From contig CAKJVC010000196.1 in NCBI GenBank assembly GCA_918026815.1, forward strand, positions 62,001-126,000: 64,000 bases of DNA, written 5' to 3'. Below, one piece after another: positions 12,155 through 24,001 of the stretch. Positions within the stretch are counted from its first letter, which is position 1; the number at the start of each line of letters is the position of its first letter. The translations under genes were made by a program, and so were the position numbers. A model generated the notes under the pieces. That model was not told the origin of the DNA and did not search any database. It saw only the letters and a program-made list of their open reading frames with translations. The DNA is from Chalara sp. BL73 (lineage: Eukaryota; Ascomycota; Leotiomycetes; Helotiales).

Positions 12155-12730
12155 TCTAATTTGAATTGGCTGAGACGGATAGGATGAGAGAGAGATTGCG
12201 AGGAAGACTAGATTCTATTAGAATGTATATACTTTGCGCTTATTCTCATGATTACCCAGATTATCATGCCTGGTAAGATCCTGAACCATCACCTGCTAAC
12301 ACTGAGGAAAAAGTTCCATCAGCTGTAGAAACTAAAGAGGAGAGGTAGCTGGAAGAAAAAGAAGTCACAGTCTTCGCAGAGAAAATCGAGACTCAACACA
12401 GAAGAATGTGGTCTGTGGCAGAGCTGGAAGTGTAAGAAATATGTGATATGAAAGGTTTTGGATCTTGAGCGGTGCTACGGCTCAACGCAAGATACATTGC
12501 GTACTTACCATCTGGCCTGATTTTCAGGACACAAATTAATTATTCCTGAAAGTCCATTGAATGTGCAGCTCGACTATAGAGACGACTTTATTTGTTTTGC
12601 TGGAGACTCTGAAGAACATGTTGTATTGCCGAACTTTAAGGTTCCACCAAAAACAGAAGTAAACCTGCTGCCTCACAGACTATTTATTGCGTATATCTAT
12701 ACGTTTCATCCAGAGGTGGTCGTCATATAA
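12155..12730 (+). pseudogene. Degraded reading frame, unknown protein
   Basis: Not recognised. One frame from about 12155 to 12435 reads as charged, helix-like protein (ELAETDRMRERLRGRL, then AYSHDYPDYHAW, then EEKEVTVFAEKIETQHRR). It is interrupted only by TAA at 12274 and TAG at 12346. After a possible acceptor (TTTTCAG at 12521-12527) a second open block runs to TAA at 12728 (LIIPESPLNVQLDY, FAGDSEEHVVLPNF). TAA and TAG each differ from CAA and CAG by one C-to-T change, which fits decay of a former gene, possibly by RIP-like mutation. There is no intact start. It may instead be chance open frame, so confidence is modest. Confidence 0.4.
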
Positions 12731-13424
12731 GGAGAAGGGATACATCAGGATGTATAGCGGTTCATCGCCCGCGCTATTGATCAGGAATCTAGCTATTGCT
12801 TATCCAAATTTTCGCAAAATAAGTTCATTTGCAGGCTCTCAGCACAAGCAGCCAGCTTGTACCGATTTGACAGCGGCCCGAATTGTGTTAGCTCTGGTCT
12901 GTAGAAATCTAGGCACAGGCAGCCAGCCGTACACCGAGATCTAGAACACCGCCCAATTATTTGAGAAGTTTAAGAAACGGCGCCTGCAAGTTTGTTGCAC
13001 GTCTGAGAGATCTAGGCTTCGACATGCGATATCTGATGCCATGCCAGAGGAAAATTCATAGAATGCTCGTTATTTCAATGCGGGTCAATTTCGCTGAGAA
13101 TGATCGAGGACAAAACAGTAATTCTTGGCAAAATACCAGCACTCTGTAGAGCCGGTACAACATTAGAATGCGGTGGCGGACGTAAATTTGAACTTGCAGT
13201 ACCGCATAGGTCGATTGCCATTGAAATGCTCAAACGATCAAAGGCTAAGGAAGAGAGAGTATGAATAACTTCGACTGAATTATGAAATAGAGTAACAGTA
13301 ATGATGAAGACGTAACGCTAAAGCTATATCAAAAAGGAAGCAATGCCCTTGGCAGTGCCCACTGGCTAGCTAAGAGGTCTAAATTTTAGTTCCAAGCCGA
13401 AGTGTAGGATGAAGATATACACTA
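12731..13424. other. Intergenic with an imperfect direct repeat
   Basis: About 700 nt without a supported gene. Two similar 23-25-nt segments, sharing GCAGCCAGC and a nearby GTAC, occur near 12842 and 12913, about 71 nt apart. The 3' region of the PLP-enzyme gene on the minus strand lies at the right end. Confidence 0.4.
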
Positions 13425-14736
13425 TTAACCAGCCACGTTCCCAGTGATCTTTTCTCCATTACAGTCTACCTTGACCTCTTGCCTTTCTGCTTGCGAAGGT
13501 GAGGTGCTAAAAAGCTTTCCTAAAGCTTCAATGCTCGTATTCCCACCACTAAAGACTACACCAAGATCCCATCCATCATCGCCTGCCTCCTCCTCAACAA
13601 TTTTCCTAAAATCTTCATTAAATAGCACCGTTGCTAACCCAACCACTGCACTCGGCTCCACCACAAGCTTCATTCGTTCAAACACGAGGCATAAGGCGGC
13701 CTTAATCTGCTCCTCCGTAACACTGAACATCTGCCGTACCAGCCTCCTATCATGAATGACAGTCCATGGATACTTTCCTACATGAGTTCTTAGCCCATCT
13801 GCGATGGTCAACGTTTTTACCGACTCGATTCTCTTCCCGGCTGCCAGCCCACGTTTACAATCATCCGCACCCTCGAATTCTGGCTCTGCGCCAAAAACGA
13901 GGATTCCCGTCCCTTCACAACTCAGCGCCGTGCCCGATAGCATCCCACCTCCACCGCACGGAGTGATGATAGCGTTGAGCCCCCCGCTCTTCCCTGCCTT
14001 AGCTTTCAACTCCTCAACTTGCTCTTGTATTTCTATACCTAGCGTGCCTTGCCCTAGTATAATGTCGGGGTGGTCATATGGGGGGATCAGAGTTGCGCCT
14101 GTAGATTCGATTACGTCCGCGACGACTGCTTCCCGTTCCGCGGCAGTGCTGCCGCTAAAATGAATGGTTGCGCCGTAGCTTTTAGTTCCTGCGATCTTGA
14201 GTGGTGTAGATATTGATGGCATGATGATGTGTGCTGGGATACCCATTGTTTGAGCTGCCAGTGCGAGGGCTTGTGCGTGGTTACCTTTTAAAAATGCTTG
14301 TTAGCAATTATCTCTTTACTTTAAGGACGCAGCTAGCTAAACAATCATCCAATTGTAGCAAACATAAGAGAAGTAACTCACCACTACTATGTGTAACAAC
14401 TCCCTTTTCCCTTCCACCACTTTTCACCCATCCCTCCTCTTTCATTAATCTCGAGGTGGCATGGAAAGCACCGCGCACCTTGAATGCCCCCACCTTCTGC
14501 AAATTCTCCGCCTTGAACCATAGTCTCAGCTTTGGCCGAGCGGGTTCATTTCCTTCCCATGGTCCGGCCTTGAGTTTTTCTGGTGTTTGTGGTGTTGATG
14601 CTAATTCGCTGAGAAACTTTGAGGTGAGAATTGGTGTGAAGTGAATATCGCCTTTTCTCTGGAATTCCTTGATTATGGACTGCGCTGCGAGAACACCTTC
14701 GCGCGAGAGAGGAGGAGAAGTCCTAGGGTCAGCCAT
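13425..14736 (-). CDS. Serine racemase/threonine dehydratase-like PLP enzyme
   Basis: Fold-type II PLP enzyme of 404 aa. Exons 14736-14382 and 14284-13425; the junction rebuilds the HSSG-NHAQALA loop. The Schiff-base lysine sits in KVGAFKVRGAF (Lys86), the substrate/PLP loop is SSGNHAQ (about 117-123) and the phosphate-binding glycine loop is CGGGGMLSG (Gly229-232). The C-terminus has SGGNTS. There is no C-terminal ACT-like regulatory domain of the kind found in biosynthetic threonine deaminase Ilv1. It therefore fits serine racemase or catabolic serine/threonine dehydratase. Reactions in this family are L/D-serine interconversion and alpha,beta-elimination to pyruvate or 2-oxobutyrate. It lies about 270 nt downstream of ILV5 on the same strand. 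An N-terminal segment between ILTSK and LRLWFK is longer than in bacterial members. Confidence 0.87.
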
Positions 14737-15006
14737 TAGCTATGCTTGGAGTTATGTATTTGGGAAGGTTAAATCGCCCAATACTTTGAAAAAGTGCTGA
14801 GCCTGGACAAAAGCTAATCACAATTCGGGTAAGTAGCAGCCGGTGTCGGTAGCCGAAGCACATGCGAAGGGAATGAAATAATCAGTGTGCAATGAGATAA
14901 ACTTTTGGAATTCAGGCCCCGAAAATTATCGAAGAAGGTATAGTACAATTTCACCAGATTTCCATAAGCAAAATTAAAACTGCCATCGCAATATTCAATT
15001 CCCACT

Positions 15007-16399
15007 CTACTGATTTTCAGGGCGGAGGGATCTTAAAGTCAGTCAGCATATGCAACAGGAATGATGGAGACAAAAACATACCGCACAGCCTTGCCTGCTC
15101 TCCAGATCTCCAAATCACGAATCTCCTTCATCTCAGCTTCATACTTCTCACGGTAATCCTTCTGGGAGTTGAACTCAAGCGACCGCTGAGTCTCCTTTCC
15201 GGTCTTGACGGAATCATAAAGATCGTTGAACACTGGTTTCAAAGCGTCCTTGAACTTTCCGCTCCAGTCAATAGCACCACGTCGGGCGGTGGTAGAGCAA
15301 GCCTCGTACATCCAGTCCATACCGTTGGCACCGATGAGCGGGTACAAACTCTGGGTAGCCTCCTCAACTGTCTCGTTGAAAGCCTCACTTGGGCTGTGGC
15401 CCTGCTCACGAAGAACCTCGTATTGCGCGAGGAACATACCGTGAATGCCGCCCATTAAGCAACCACGCTCACCGTATAAATCAGAGTAAACCTCCTTTTC
15501 AAAGGTAGTCTCGTATAGATATCCAGATCCAACTCCAACACCGAGGGCAATTGCCTTTTCCTTAGCCTTTCCGGTGACATCTTGATAGACGGCGATAGAG
15601 GAATTAATGCCACGACCCTCACGGAAGAGGGTTCGGACGGTGCGTCCAGATCCCTTAGGAGCCACAAGGATGACATCGACATCGGAGGGGACATCAACCT
15701 TAGTCTGGTCCTTGAAGACGGGAGAGAAACCGTGGGAGAAGTAGAGAGTCTACTCATGTTAGCTTCATACATAAGAGTCTATGTTCAGCACACTTGCCTT
15801 GCCCTTCGTGATCTGGGGCTTGAGCGCCGGCCATGTCTCGCTTTGAGCGGCGTCACTAAGCAAGTTCATAATGATAGTACCCTTGGAGATAGCCTCATCG
15901 ACCTCGAAGAGGTTCTTTCCTGGTACCCATCCGTCTTGTTGAGCATCCTTCCACGATTGACCGTTCTTTCGTACGCCAACAACAACATTAAGTCCATTGT
16001 CACGCATATTCAATGATTGAGCATGACCTTGCGATCCATAACCAATGATGGCCATCGTATCATTCTTGAAGTATTCCTATGCAATAGTTAGCTCACGCAA
16101 TGGCTCGCAGTGAAGAAAACATACCTGCAGCTTAGCAGCAGGCCAGTCAGCTCTCTCTGAAAGGTTGTCAGTTCCTGAAGGCTGAGATACGCTGGGCAAT
16201 ATATACCGTAGACATCCTCCTTGACACCAGCGAAGTCAATTGTCTTGACTCCACGGACTTGCTGAGCTGAAGCTACGGAAGCACGAGCGGTCGGTCTAGC
16301 AGAAGCATTGATGGCGGAAACAAAAGTTCTCCGAGCTGGAGCACTGAGTTGCTTTGCCAATGGTGAGCGAATAGCTCTTGACAGAGTACGAGAGGCCAT
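15007..16399 (-). CDS. ILV5: Ketol-acid reductoisomerase, mitochondrial
   Basis: Second step of valine/isoleucine synthesis: NADPH-dependent isomerisation and reduction of acetolactate or acetohydroxybutyrate in mitochondria. Exons 16399-16207, 16156-16125, 16076-15798, 15749-15082, 15031-15007; 398 aa, matching yeast Ilv5 (395). The N-terminus is an Arg/Ser/Ala presequence (MASRTLSRAIRSPLAK). NADPH-binding loop GYGSQGHAQ is at about 87-95, and the KARI knot domain follows (SGYLYETTFEKEVYSDLYGERG, with acidic metal ligands). Protein ends SLRPENQ as in yeast. Exon 2 is 32 nt and the last exon only 25 nt. Intron 3 (15797-15750) begins GCAAGT and ends TAG. No GT donor there keeps KGK-TLYFSHGF in frame, so it is a GC-AG intron. 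Confidence 0.96.
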
Positions 16400-17148
16400 G
16401 TTTATAGGATTGAGTGGAGATAATGTATTTATTTTGGAAGAAGGAAGATGGATGTTTATGACTGTTCTGTAAAAAAACTAGAAGAGAGCTGGGGTTGACA
16501 AGGGTCTGTATCCGATGCCGCTTCGATTTGCTTGGCGACGCGGGCCCTTCCACCCAGCACAGCTAATAGGGACCCTGACGTTTCTCATCTCTCGAAATGA
16601 GACTTCCTAACTACCTGATGTTTAAGGTCTCATAATAGTCTCTGTCCTAGATGTATAATTCTGGTATTAGTATTTAGATGCCGGAATCGGTCAGGAGACC
16701 GAAGTGCTAATGTTACCATTTGTCGTTGCTTTGACTTTTTATAGAATCCTGTGTCAGGTATACATTTAACAAATTACAATGTGCATTCTCCCATGATGGC
16801 TCAAAGGCCCTCTTTCGGTCAGCCTGACGGGCTCACCAGCGAACACTGGACATATTCATAGTGTAATGTTAGAGACTAGCCCTCAAAACAGAATATAATG
16901 AGAGAAAATGTTTGACTCCATTCCATATTGTCCTAGCTACCACTAGGACTTCCGTCTATGAATTCCCTCTTCCGCAGAAAACGCTCGCTATGTGAAAGAA
17001 CTCGGTATACCTCATATACTTTCTATGCTGCCCCAACGACTTCTTAACATATGTATATCCCATTGAGTCCCTCCATATCAACGCCGCATTATGCCGTCAT
17101 CGTATTTATCCACATCGGCGAAAGGTTTATGTCTTTAGACAGCTCGAC
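16400..17148. other. Intergenic, upstream of ILV5
   Basis: 749 nt holding the ILV5 promoter and leader at its left end and the 3' region of UBC12 at its right end, since both genes point left. I looked for a GCN4-type TGACTC box and found only partial matches. No gene is seen. Confidence 0.5.
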
Positions 17149-17986
17149 TCAAGAGCTCACTAAAACCCGGTCAAAAATCTGATTTTTGACTGCTCCTCCA
17201 CCCATGGAAGATTTGACGTTGCGCTTGAATCCGTCGCGGTTGTTACGTAAGTCCTCAGCAGCTTCTTTGTTCAAAGGATCTGACGCGTTTGGCTCAAGGA
17301 ATAGGAACTATAGATGTGTTAGTATACTTGCTTTAATCCTAAGAGAAGTGGCAGAAGTGCGGGACACCGTTCTGCATTGGGAGGGATAGTCCGGCTACTC
17401 ACCTGTAAACCAATGATTATCGCTTGCAAGTTTAACACTGGCTTCCAGTCCTCGCGCAAGATATTTAGGCAGACGTTTCCCTCCAAGTCGATATTTGGGT
17501 GGTAGATCTTCTGCGTGCACTTGACCTTTGGCACGTCGTGGGGGAAACCCTGGCCGATCTGGAATGTGAAGAAGAACTGGCCACCTTTATACATGCCCTC
17601 ATCCGGCTTGATCGTGAGCGTGAAATTAAGAATATCGTCTGGATCGGGGAACTCTGTTTTCATAGTGCTAGGCAGGGACAGCTCAGAGATGTCTGGGCTG
17701 AGGTTAGCAAACTCTTTGTTCAAGCGGGAGGCAGATTACAGCGCAGGACAATGGGAATATGCACCTTTCTGAACCCGCAGCTGGGCGGCAGTAACCTTCT
17801 TCTTTTTCGCGCCTGCGGCATTGTTGGCGTTCTCCTCGGCTTGCGCCTTTTGTTTCTGGAGGTGCGGGCGTTAGCAGCTTGTGGCGATAGGGTTCAAATA
17901 CTATGTGGACTGTAACTTGGGAGAATAAGAACAGTCAACAGAAGTGGCAGAGCCGAGCAGCTTACCATAGACCAGATCTTGAGCAT
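17149..17986 (-). CDS. UBC12: NEDD8-conjugating enzyme E2
   Basis: E2 that takes NEDD8/Rub1 from the Ula1-Uba3 E1 and passes it to cullins. Exons 17986-17966, 17855-17765, 17692-17403, 17307-17149; 186 aa against 183 for human UBE2M. The first exon is just seven codons, MLKIWSM, the family's N-terminal hook that docks in NAE/Uba3. Next come KQKAQAEE and the [15 protein letters not shown] helix. The UBC fold has [15 protein letters not shown] with catalytic Cys112, [10 protein letters not shown], and [13 protein letters not shown]. All junctions restore family sequence. The last exon ends FDRVLVSS. Confidence 0.95.
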
Positions 17987-18784
17987 CTTGAAATGGTTGT
18001 CTTGACGAGGTGTAGGTATCGCGAGGAAGTATTGAGGGAGGTATTGTAGCGCAAGGCAGACTCGCTGATTTACAAAGGTTTACCAACACGCTGATCTAAG
18101 GAGAAGTGGCTTTTTAGTTTTAGAGGCGGCACCACGAGGCCTATCTGTACAGTGTGCTTTATTCAAAGGAGGATCCTTAGGGTATGAATGGTATGAGGTT
18201 GTCTTTTCACAGGGTGAGAGCCAGAGACAAGAATGGTGAATCAATTTCATCATGGGAGCCTTGTAGTCCTCGGCTATGATTCGCTCACCCACCGGTTCAT
18301 GCCCAACCTGATTTGGACATCTTTGGGTAGCTGGTAAATTCATGAGGGAATGTTCTTCTGAAGATTTAATAAAGTGAATATCATTGAATACCTGTTACGG
18401 GCTTTGTAGTACCTCAAATTTGGAGGAGCTTTATTTCTTATGTAAAGAGAATCCCGAATATAACCAACACGACCTTAATTTACATCAAATAGAACTAGGG
18501 GTTTACAGTACAATACCGATTTGGTATAAGATTTTATGACACATAGATGGCGTTTCTACAGTTGGTGTTTGAAAGTAGACTTAATTGAGTCTTCGATGGA
18601 TATTGAAATTTCTAAACTCAGAGCATACACGTAAGAGCTCATCTAAACGCCGGTTTTTGAATATGCAAACCCTTCCCAAGGCTGCGGGTATTGTTACAAC
18701 TTGCCCGGAGGCATATTACTCGCTAAAATGACCATATAACCAGTTTCATGCATCCCATCAAGGGCAGCAACATCTTGCGCAAGC
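17987..18784. other. Intergenic between UBC12 and chitin synthase
   Basis: 798 nt holding the UBC12 promoter and the chitin synthase 3' region. An 87-codon ATG frame on the minus strand (18343-18080) has no recognisable homology or flanking splice structure and I do not call it a gene. Confidence 0.45.
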
Positions 18785-21690
18785 TTAACGTCTGGAAAAG
18801 CAGCACATGATGCCAGAGCGACCCAGGAACCACATACAACCGATGAAGCGAACAAGGGAGAGTGCGGCGGTGGCATAGAGCAAGATCTCGAAGAACTTGG
18901 CTGTTCGGACTGATGCTTTGTTCTGTGACTAACTTAGCAACTCGATATAGTAAAAGGATTTGGTTTAATTGTACGTACCCCGAATCCGAATCCATCAACA
19001 CTTTCACTTGTAATAGCAACAATCAGTGCACAGTTGGAGAACACCCAAGAAATCAAAAGCTTGGTTCTGAAGGACTTGTACGAATCCTCAAGAGTTTTGT
19101 TCTCGTCTTCGATTACTACCTTTGGTTTCGCCAGCGCACGCTTCACAGTGGCTTCAAATGCGCTATCAATATCCTGCTGAGGTTTGTCGATTTCTTCTAT
19201 AACAGCTTGTTTGCCTTCTGTCTTCGTAGTCTTTGCAGATGGGAGAGCGTCGACCTTATCAGAGCCTTTGGTACCCCAAGAAACATCATGCCAATTGCTG
19301 AAAGCATATACCATGAGAATGTTGATATAGGAAGACATGAGCAGTAGGTATTGGCCAAATGACGTGAACATGTGCCATGGATCGAGGTACATGAACGAGG
19401 CCACGAAATACAAACCAAAGGTAGCTGCAAGCGCAATGATGATGATGCCTCCTGAATTGGTTGAACTGCCGAAAAAGCTTGCGAAGAATTGATCGGCGGA
19501 GTCCGTGTCGAAGTCTGCACCTGTAATACCACGAATAGCCAAGTACATTGATAAAACAATGATATACGCATTGATAACACCGAATACCATGAATGACATG
19601 ATGTAGGTGACTCTGGAACCCTTTGGTCGATTACCCAGCGCGAGGATGAACTGTACTAAGACAAATGCGATATAGAAGTACTTGAGGAGAGTGTTAATGA
19701 TGGGTGTCGCAGTATCACCAAATGGCCAGCCGTGATGTTCGGCAGTTGTGTCGGACGCTGCTACAGGTATACCAACGAGATCCATGATAACAGTTGTTGT
19801 TAACCAGAAAGATGCCAACATGAACCATGACAAGAAGACAGTGAACATATTGTAAATGAGTTGAATATGGAAGAAGAACATTCGGACGAGATTGTGACCG
19901 CTCTTGTACCTGCGTGGTGTCAGTTACTTTCTACAACTACAGCAGGTTTGATTGACACTTACATTCGACCGAAATGCATGATAGAGTACATGCTTGCTGC
20001 AAAAGAACCATTTAGCCATCTTCGGCGTTGTCCAATGAATTCAGGAGCTCCTTCTGGAACATCAGTTTCGCCTTTTGCGGCTTTGATATAAGTCAAGTGC
20101 CATTTGGATCCCGCTTTAGCCACTAATTCGAAGCAAAGAATTCGATCCTCAGCCAAAAACATGTTCTTTTTGAAAATGTTCATTCCCTCAATACCTTTCT
20201 TGCCCAAAATTGCAGAGAGCGTGTGATCACCATGAAAGTATTGTTCCAAAGGACGTCCCATAATAGCTCTAAAGCGGTAAGCCGAGAAAGCTCCAGGAAG
20301 GACACTAACATATCCAAATGAGCTCTCAAGGGGTTTGTCGAGAATATTACTGATCTTGTACTCGAAATTTTGAGCCGCAACCAAGGGGTTGAGAAGTTTG
20401 CGACCCCCGTTGCCTAACATGGCATGAATTTCACCACAAGCTCCTCCAAGATCCTTGTCATTGTAGAAGCCCTCCCAAAGAGCCAGCAATGATTTGTTGC
20501 CGGGTTTGGTTCCAGCATCGAGAAGAATGCACACCTCGGGATTCAACAACCTACCGAAAGCATTAAACAGCCAACGGTGAGAGTTGATCTTCTTGCTATT
20601 CTTTTGCTTTAAGCAAAACATCATTTGGACGGGAGGTAAGTTTGCACTCTCTTTGAGATTTTCATCAGGGCGAATCAGATCCTGAGTTGCGGTTACTGAC
20701 AGCTGTGTGGTATACTCAAAAATATGGGCAACAGTTTCCTTGCCATCAACATCCTTTTTCATAACGCCGTCCTGGTAGACCCCTACAGTTGCGAGGAGAT
20801 CCAGCGTCTCCTTGTCACAAGGATCAAGCCCATCAAAAACAAGGCACACCACAATTTTTTGCCAAGCTGGCCCGCCGACGTTCCAGAAATCAGATCTCTT
20901 GAGATTGACGATAGCTTTGATGTTCTCCATAACTCCGTGGAGTGTGCGAGCAGTAAGCACCTTGTCTTCGTTGTAATAAGTGATAGCTATCAACAGCTCG
21001 GTATGCCGATTATACATGACTGGACGTAGATTGTAGCCATTTTTCAATGTGAATTCATCCGGATCGCAAGTTGCAGCCGTATACCGCATGTGCGTAAATT
21101 CCTCCAAGTGCTGTCCCTCGGCATCCTGCTTGTACTTCTGCTGTATCGCATTCTTGATTGCACTTGGAACAGGATATTCGACGTTCAACACACCACCTTG
21201 TGTCAATTTGACCTTTCTCGTTGGATAACGCTTCAAGCCATCCGCAGGAGCCTGTCGACGTCGCCAGGCTTCGGTAGTATCGGTGTCAGCCCTTGAATAT
21301 GGAGAATCTGAGCGGCCGGGGATCTGGTATGGATTATCTTCTAGGTGATAACCCGAACTTCCACCATATTCGCTGCTGTATGGAACCGGGCCAGCTCCTT
21401 GAACATAAGACTCTGTCAGGCTGTAGGCTGACATTGGTCGTACAGGAGGGGTATTGGTTCTCAGGGTAGATTGATCATCGAAGGGGCTTGGAGGGTATGG
21501 GTTTACATTTTGCTGTTGTAGCAGAGGCAGATTTCCATCACTCTCATCATCGTGAGGAGGCAAGTGATACTAATAGCACAGTTAGATGCCATACGATTTA
21601 TCGTAGGGTCAAAGGATAACATACGGTGCCCCCGGGCGGAAGATCCTGGAGCTGATGCTCCTTGTAGCCTCCGTTTCCAGAGTAGGCCAT
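18785..21690 (-). CDS. Chitin synthase, class III
   Basis: Plasma-membrane family 2 glycosyltransferase that polymerises chitin from UDP-GlcNAc. Exons 21690-21625, 21569-19963, 19909-18979, 18928-18785; 915 aa, typical of the class. The N-terminus is disordered and carries [16 protein letters not shown], a segment I recall as characteristic of class III enzymes. Chitin synthase N domain follows ([19 protein letters not shown]). Catalytic features: [20 protein letters not shown] near 496-498 and QRRRW near 536-540. Five to seven hydrophobic segments follow ([36 protein letters not shown]). The protein ends GIMCCFSRR, reached only through the last intron. In Botrytis and Aspergillus this class supports polar growth and virulence or normal hyphal walls. 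Unusual upstream GGTA-type repeats are listed separately. Confidence 0.95.
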
Positions 21691-22058
21691 GGTGACTTTC
21701 AATTAGAGTATCTCGCTACAATCTTTGTCGATGATATTAAGAGTAGAGATGTGATGGTTTTAGGGGCCGTATTAGGAGTTGGTCTCTGCAGGTTGTGCAA
21801 AAAACAGGAATGCAAAGTAGAGTATTAGGGGTTCTGGTCAACACGAAGTTTTGTGACGTCGATCGGCGTAATCCCTGTTGGTGCAACCAACGGGAGTCTA
21901 ATGAAGTTGGTTTTAACGAGAGACTCAGGGGGGATTATGAATGTCTTCAAATGTTGGAAGTGGAGGGAGAAAGAATGACCAAGAAAACAATGTCAGAAAC
22001 TGAGTAGAGTAAGATTTATTAGGGCAAAACGCGCCTTAGTGAATAATCACGTTACGTA

Positions 22059-22131
22059 TGGGCACAGGTACAGGTACGGTACTGGTACAAGTATGGATAC
22101 GGGTATGGGTAAGGGGTATGGGATATGGGGA
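22059..22131. repeat. Degenerate GGTACA/GGTATG tandem repeat
   Basis: About 73 nt made of imperfect 6-nt units (GGTACA, GGTACG, GGTACT, GGATAC, GGGTATG, GGTAAG). It lies about 370 nt upstream of the chitin synthase start. It may be a simple-sequence tract or a cluster of binding sites; sequence alone does not say which. Confidence 0.7.
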
Positions 22132-23864
22132 CCGTCCCTGAAGAGTTTCTACTGCGTCCTGTCCTGTCATGTAAAAAAGTTCAAGAGTTGTGGCTTTTTT
22201 GGATTACGGGATGGCTAGAGCCACCACGAGGCTCATAGCTCGCATTCTCGCATTGAGTCTCCCCTTCTTGTCTTTGTCTTAGTGCTCCGCCTCCTTCACC
22301 CTTTCACCGTTTCCAGAGGACTATGCATTTTCTGTACGATGATGCAGCTTTATTCGTTGGCCCCATTCCAAGCTATGAGGCCTCTCTGCCCTGGTATGAC
22401 GCTGCACCAAGCATCCCAACATCTATTCAGACCATGTGAAGGGCTGGAATAGCTTCGGCGGCCAAGTTTCATCTTGACAAGGTGAAACATTGATCCCGTC
22501 CTCCCACGACCAACAATTCTACTATTATCCTTCTCCTATTTTCTTTGTACAACTCCAACTATTTATTGTATTCCTTTCCAGTACTGTAATGCTTTCTATA
22601 TCTCAGAAACAGTTTCTAGCATTCATTGTTCCGATTTCTCAACCCTTTTTTCCCTTTTGCAGCTCGCCACTCGCCGCTCACGACTCAGACCATCGGAAGA
22701 TCCGCGCGCTTGTGGCTGTAGTGGGTTCATTGAATACGCGGCCTATTTTTGGAGTGGCCCATCAACCATGCGCCGTCCCCAATCCTGTCCTATCCTATTT
22801 GCCGAGTGTGTCCTTTTCTTGGGTAAGAAAAATTTCTACGAAGTAACAGTATTTACGGGATGGGGCAAAAAAAAGAAACCTGCTGTCCGTCACTTCGTAA
22901 AAGTTACGGGATTCTTGAGCCATGCGAGTATTAGTACAATCCCACCCCATACTCCAGACGAGGGAAATTTAATAACAAATAGGACTACCTTCAATACTAC
23001 TGTAGCTAGCATATGATGGTTCCACACAGGAACAAGAATATAGTAGGAACGGTTGCTAGCGCTCGTCTGGGACCTGAGAAAAAAAGTGTTGATGAAGCTT
23101 TGTGCAACCCACAATTCAGATTGCTGACCTCTAAAGTTTCGGTGGTCTTGACACTAATCTTAAGGGCTACTAGACGCTTAGTCTAGAAGCTGTTGGAGAT
23201 ATGGAGTGTGTATTGGATTGCCGTTTGCTATTGTAAGAGCTATTGTTCAGGAAGGTTATTGCCATCAGCCGGGTTCAGGAGTTTCCTTAAACCTTTCAAT
23301 TTTTATTAAACATGTGGGCAGCTTAGAAGACCAATTCTTTATGGAATTAAACAAGATCATCATTTACTCTTCTGCCGCAGTCCGCACCATCCAGATATTC
23401 TTGAGAAAGTAACCTGCGTATGATCGAGATCTTGATCAGATGTCCCGCCCACTCATATGCTGATGTCCACGGACTCCGAAGCCTTGCGTTACTATTGCGA
23501 TATTTTCTAGTATACCACTTTCGTGCGGATTGAAAACTCATACTCATCCTCTCTATCTAGAATTGGGGCAGAGTTTCAGAATCGCTCTGTTCACCTAACA
23601 AGTATTTGTTGCCTAAAAGAACGAGCATTTTATTCTTTGCTGTGTGGCATCTACTTAAATCCTATTTCACGGGAAGTCATTTAAAAGGAGAAACGGTTGA
23701 CTAATGCATAAAGCAATCTATATAGGCAGTGTGAGATACTTAAGACAGACAAGACTTTCCTCTATCTTTTGTATGTACTAAGCAAGCTATCTTTATGCAA
23801 GAAATGCTTGCCAATTACTCTACACACATTTTCTCCTCTTAGGCGACACTATAGGCATGGTTCT

Positions 23865-24001
23865 AAAAGTCCTTCGTAGAAAAAGGAAGCTAAGTGTGAG
23901 CTCAAGCCTGGGTGTGTTTACAAGAAAGATAAAATGTATGGAATCCACTTGTTCAACAACCCAGAAGTTTGGGATGCCGATGCCAATGTCATCGAAGGTT
24001 G
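23865..24001 (+). pseudogene. Short cytochrome P450-like fragment (tentative)
   Basis: A frame of about 40 codons, bounded by TAG upstream and TGA at the right end, reads KCELKPGCVYKKDKMYG then HLFNNPEVWDADANV. The second part resembles the segment before the haem-binding loop of P450s (HRDPEVWGPDAD-like). Nothing upstream or downstream continues it, so it would be a relic at best. Chance similarity is quite possible. Confidence 0.2.
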
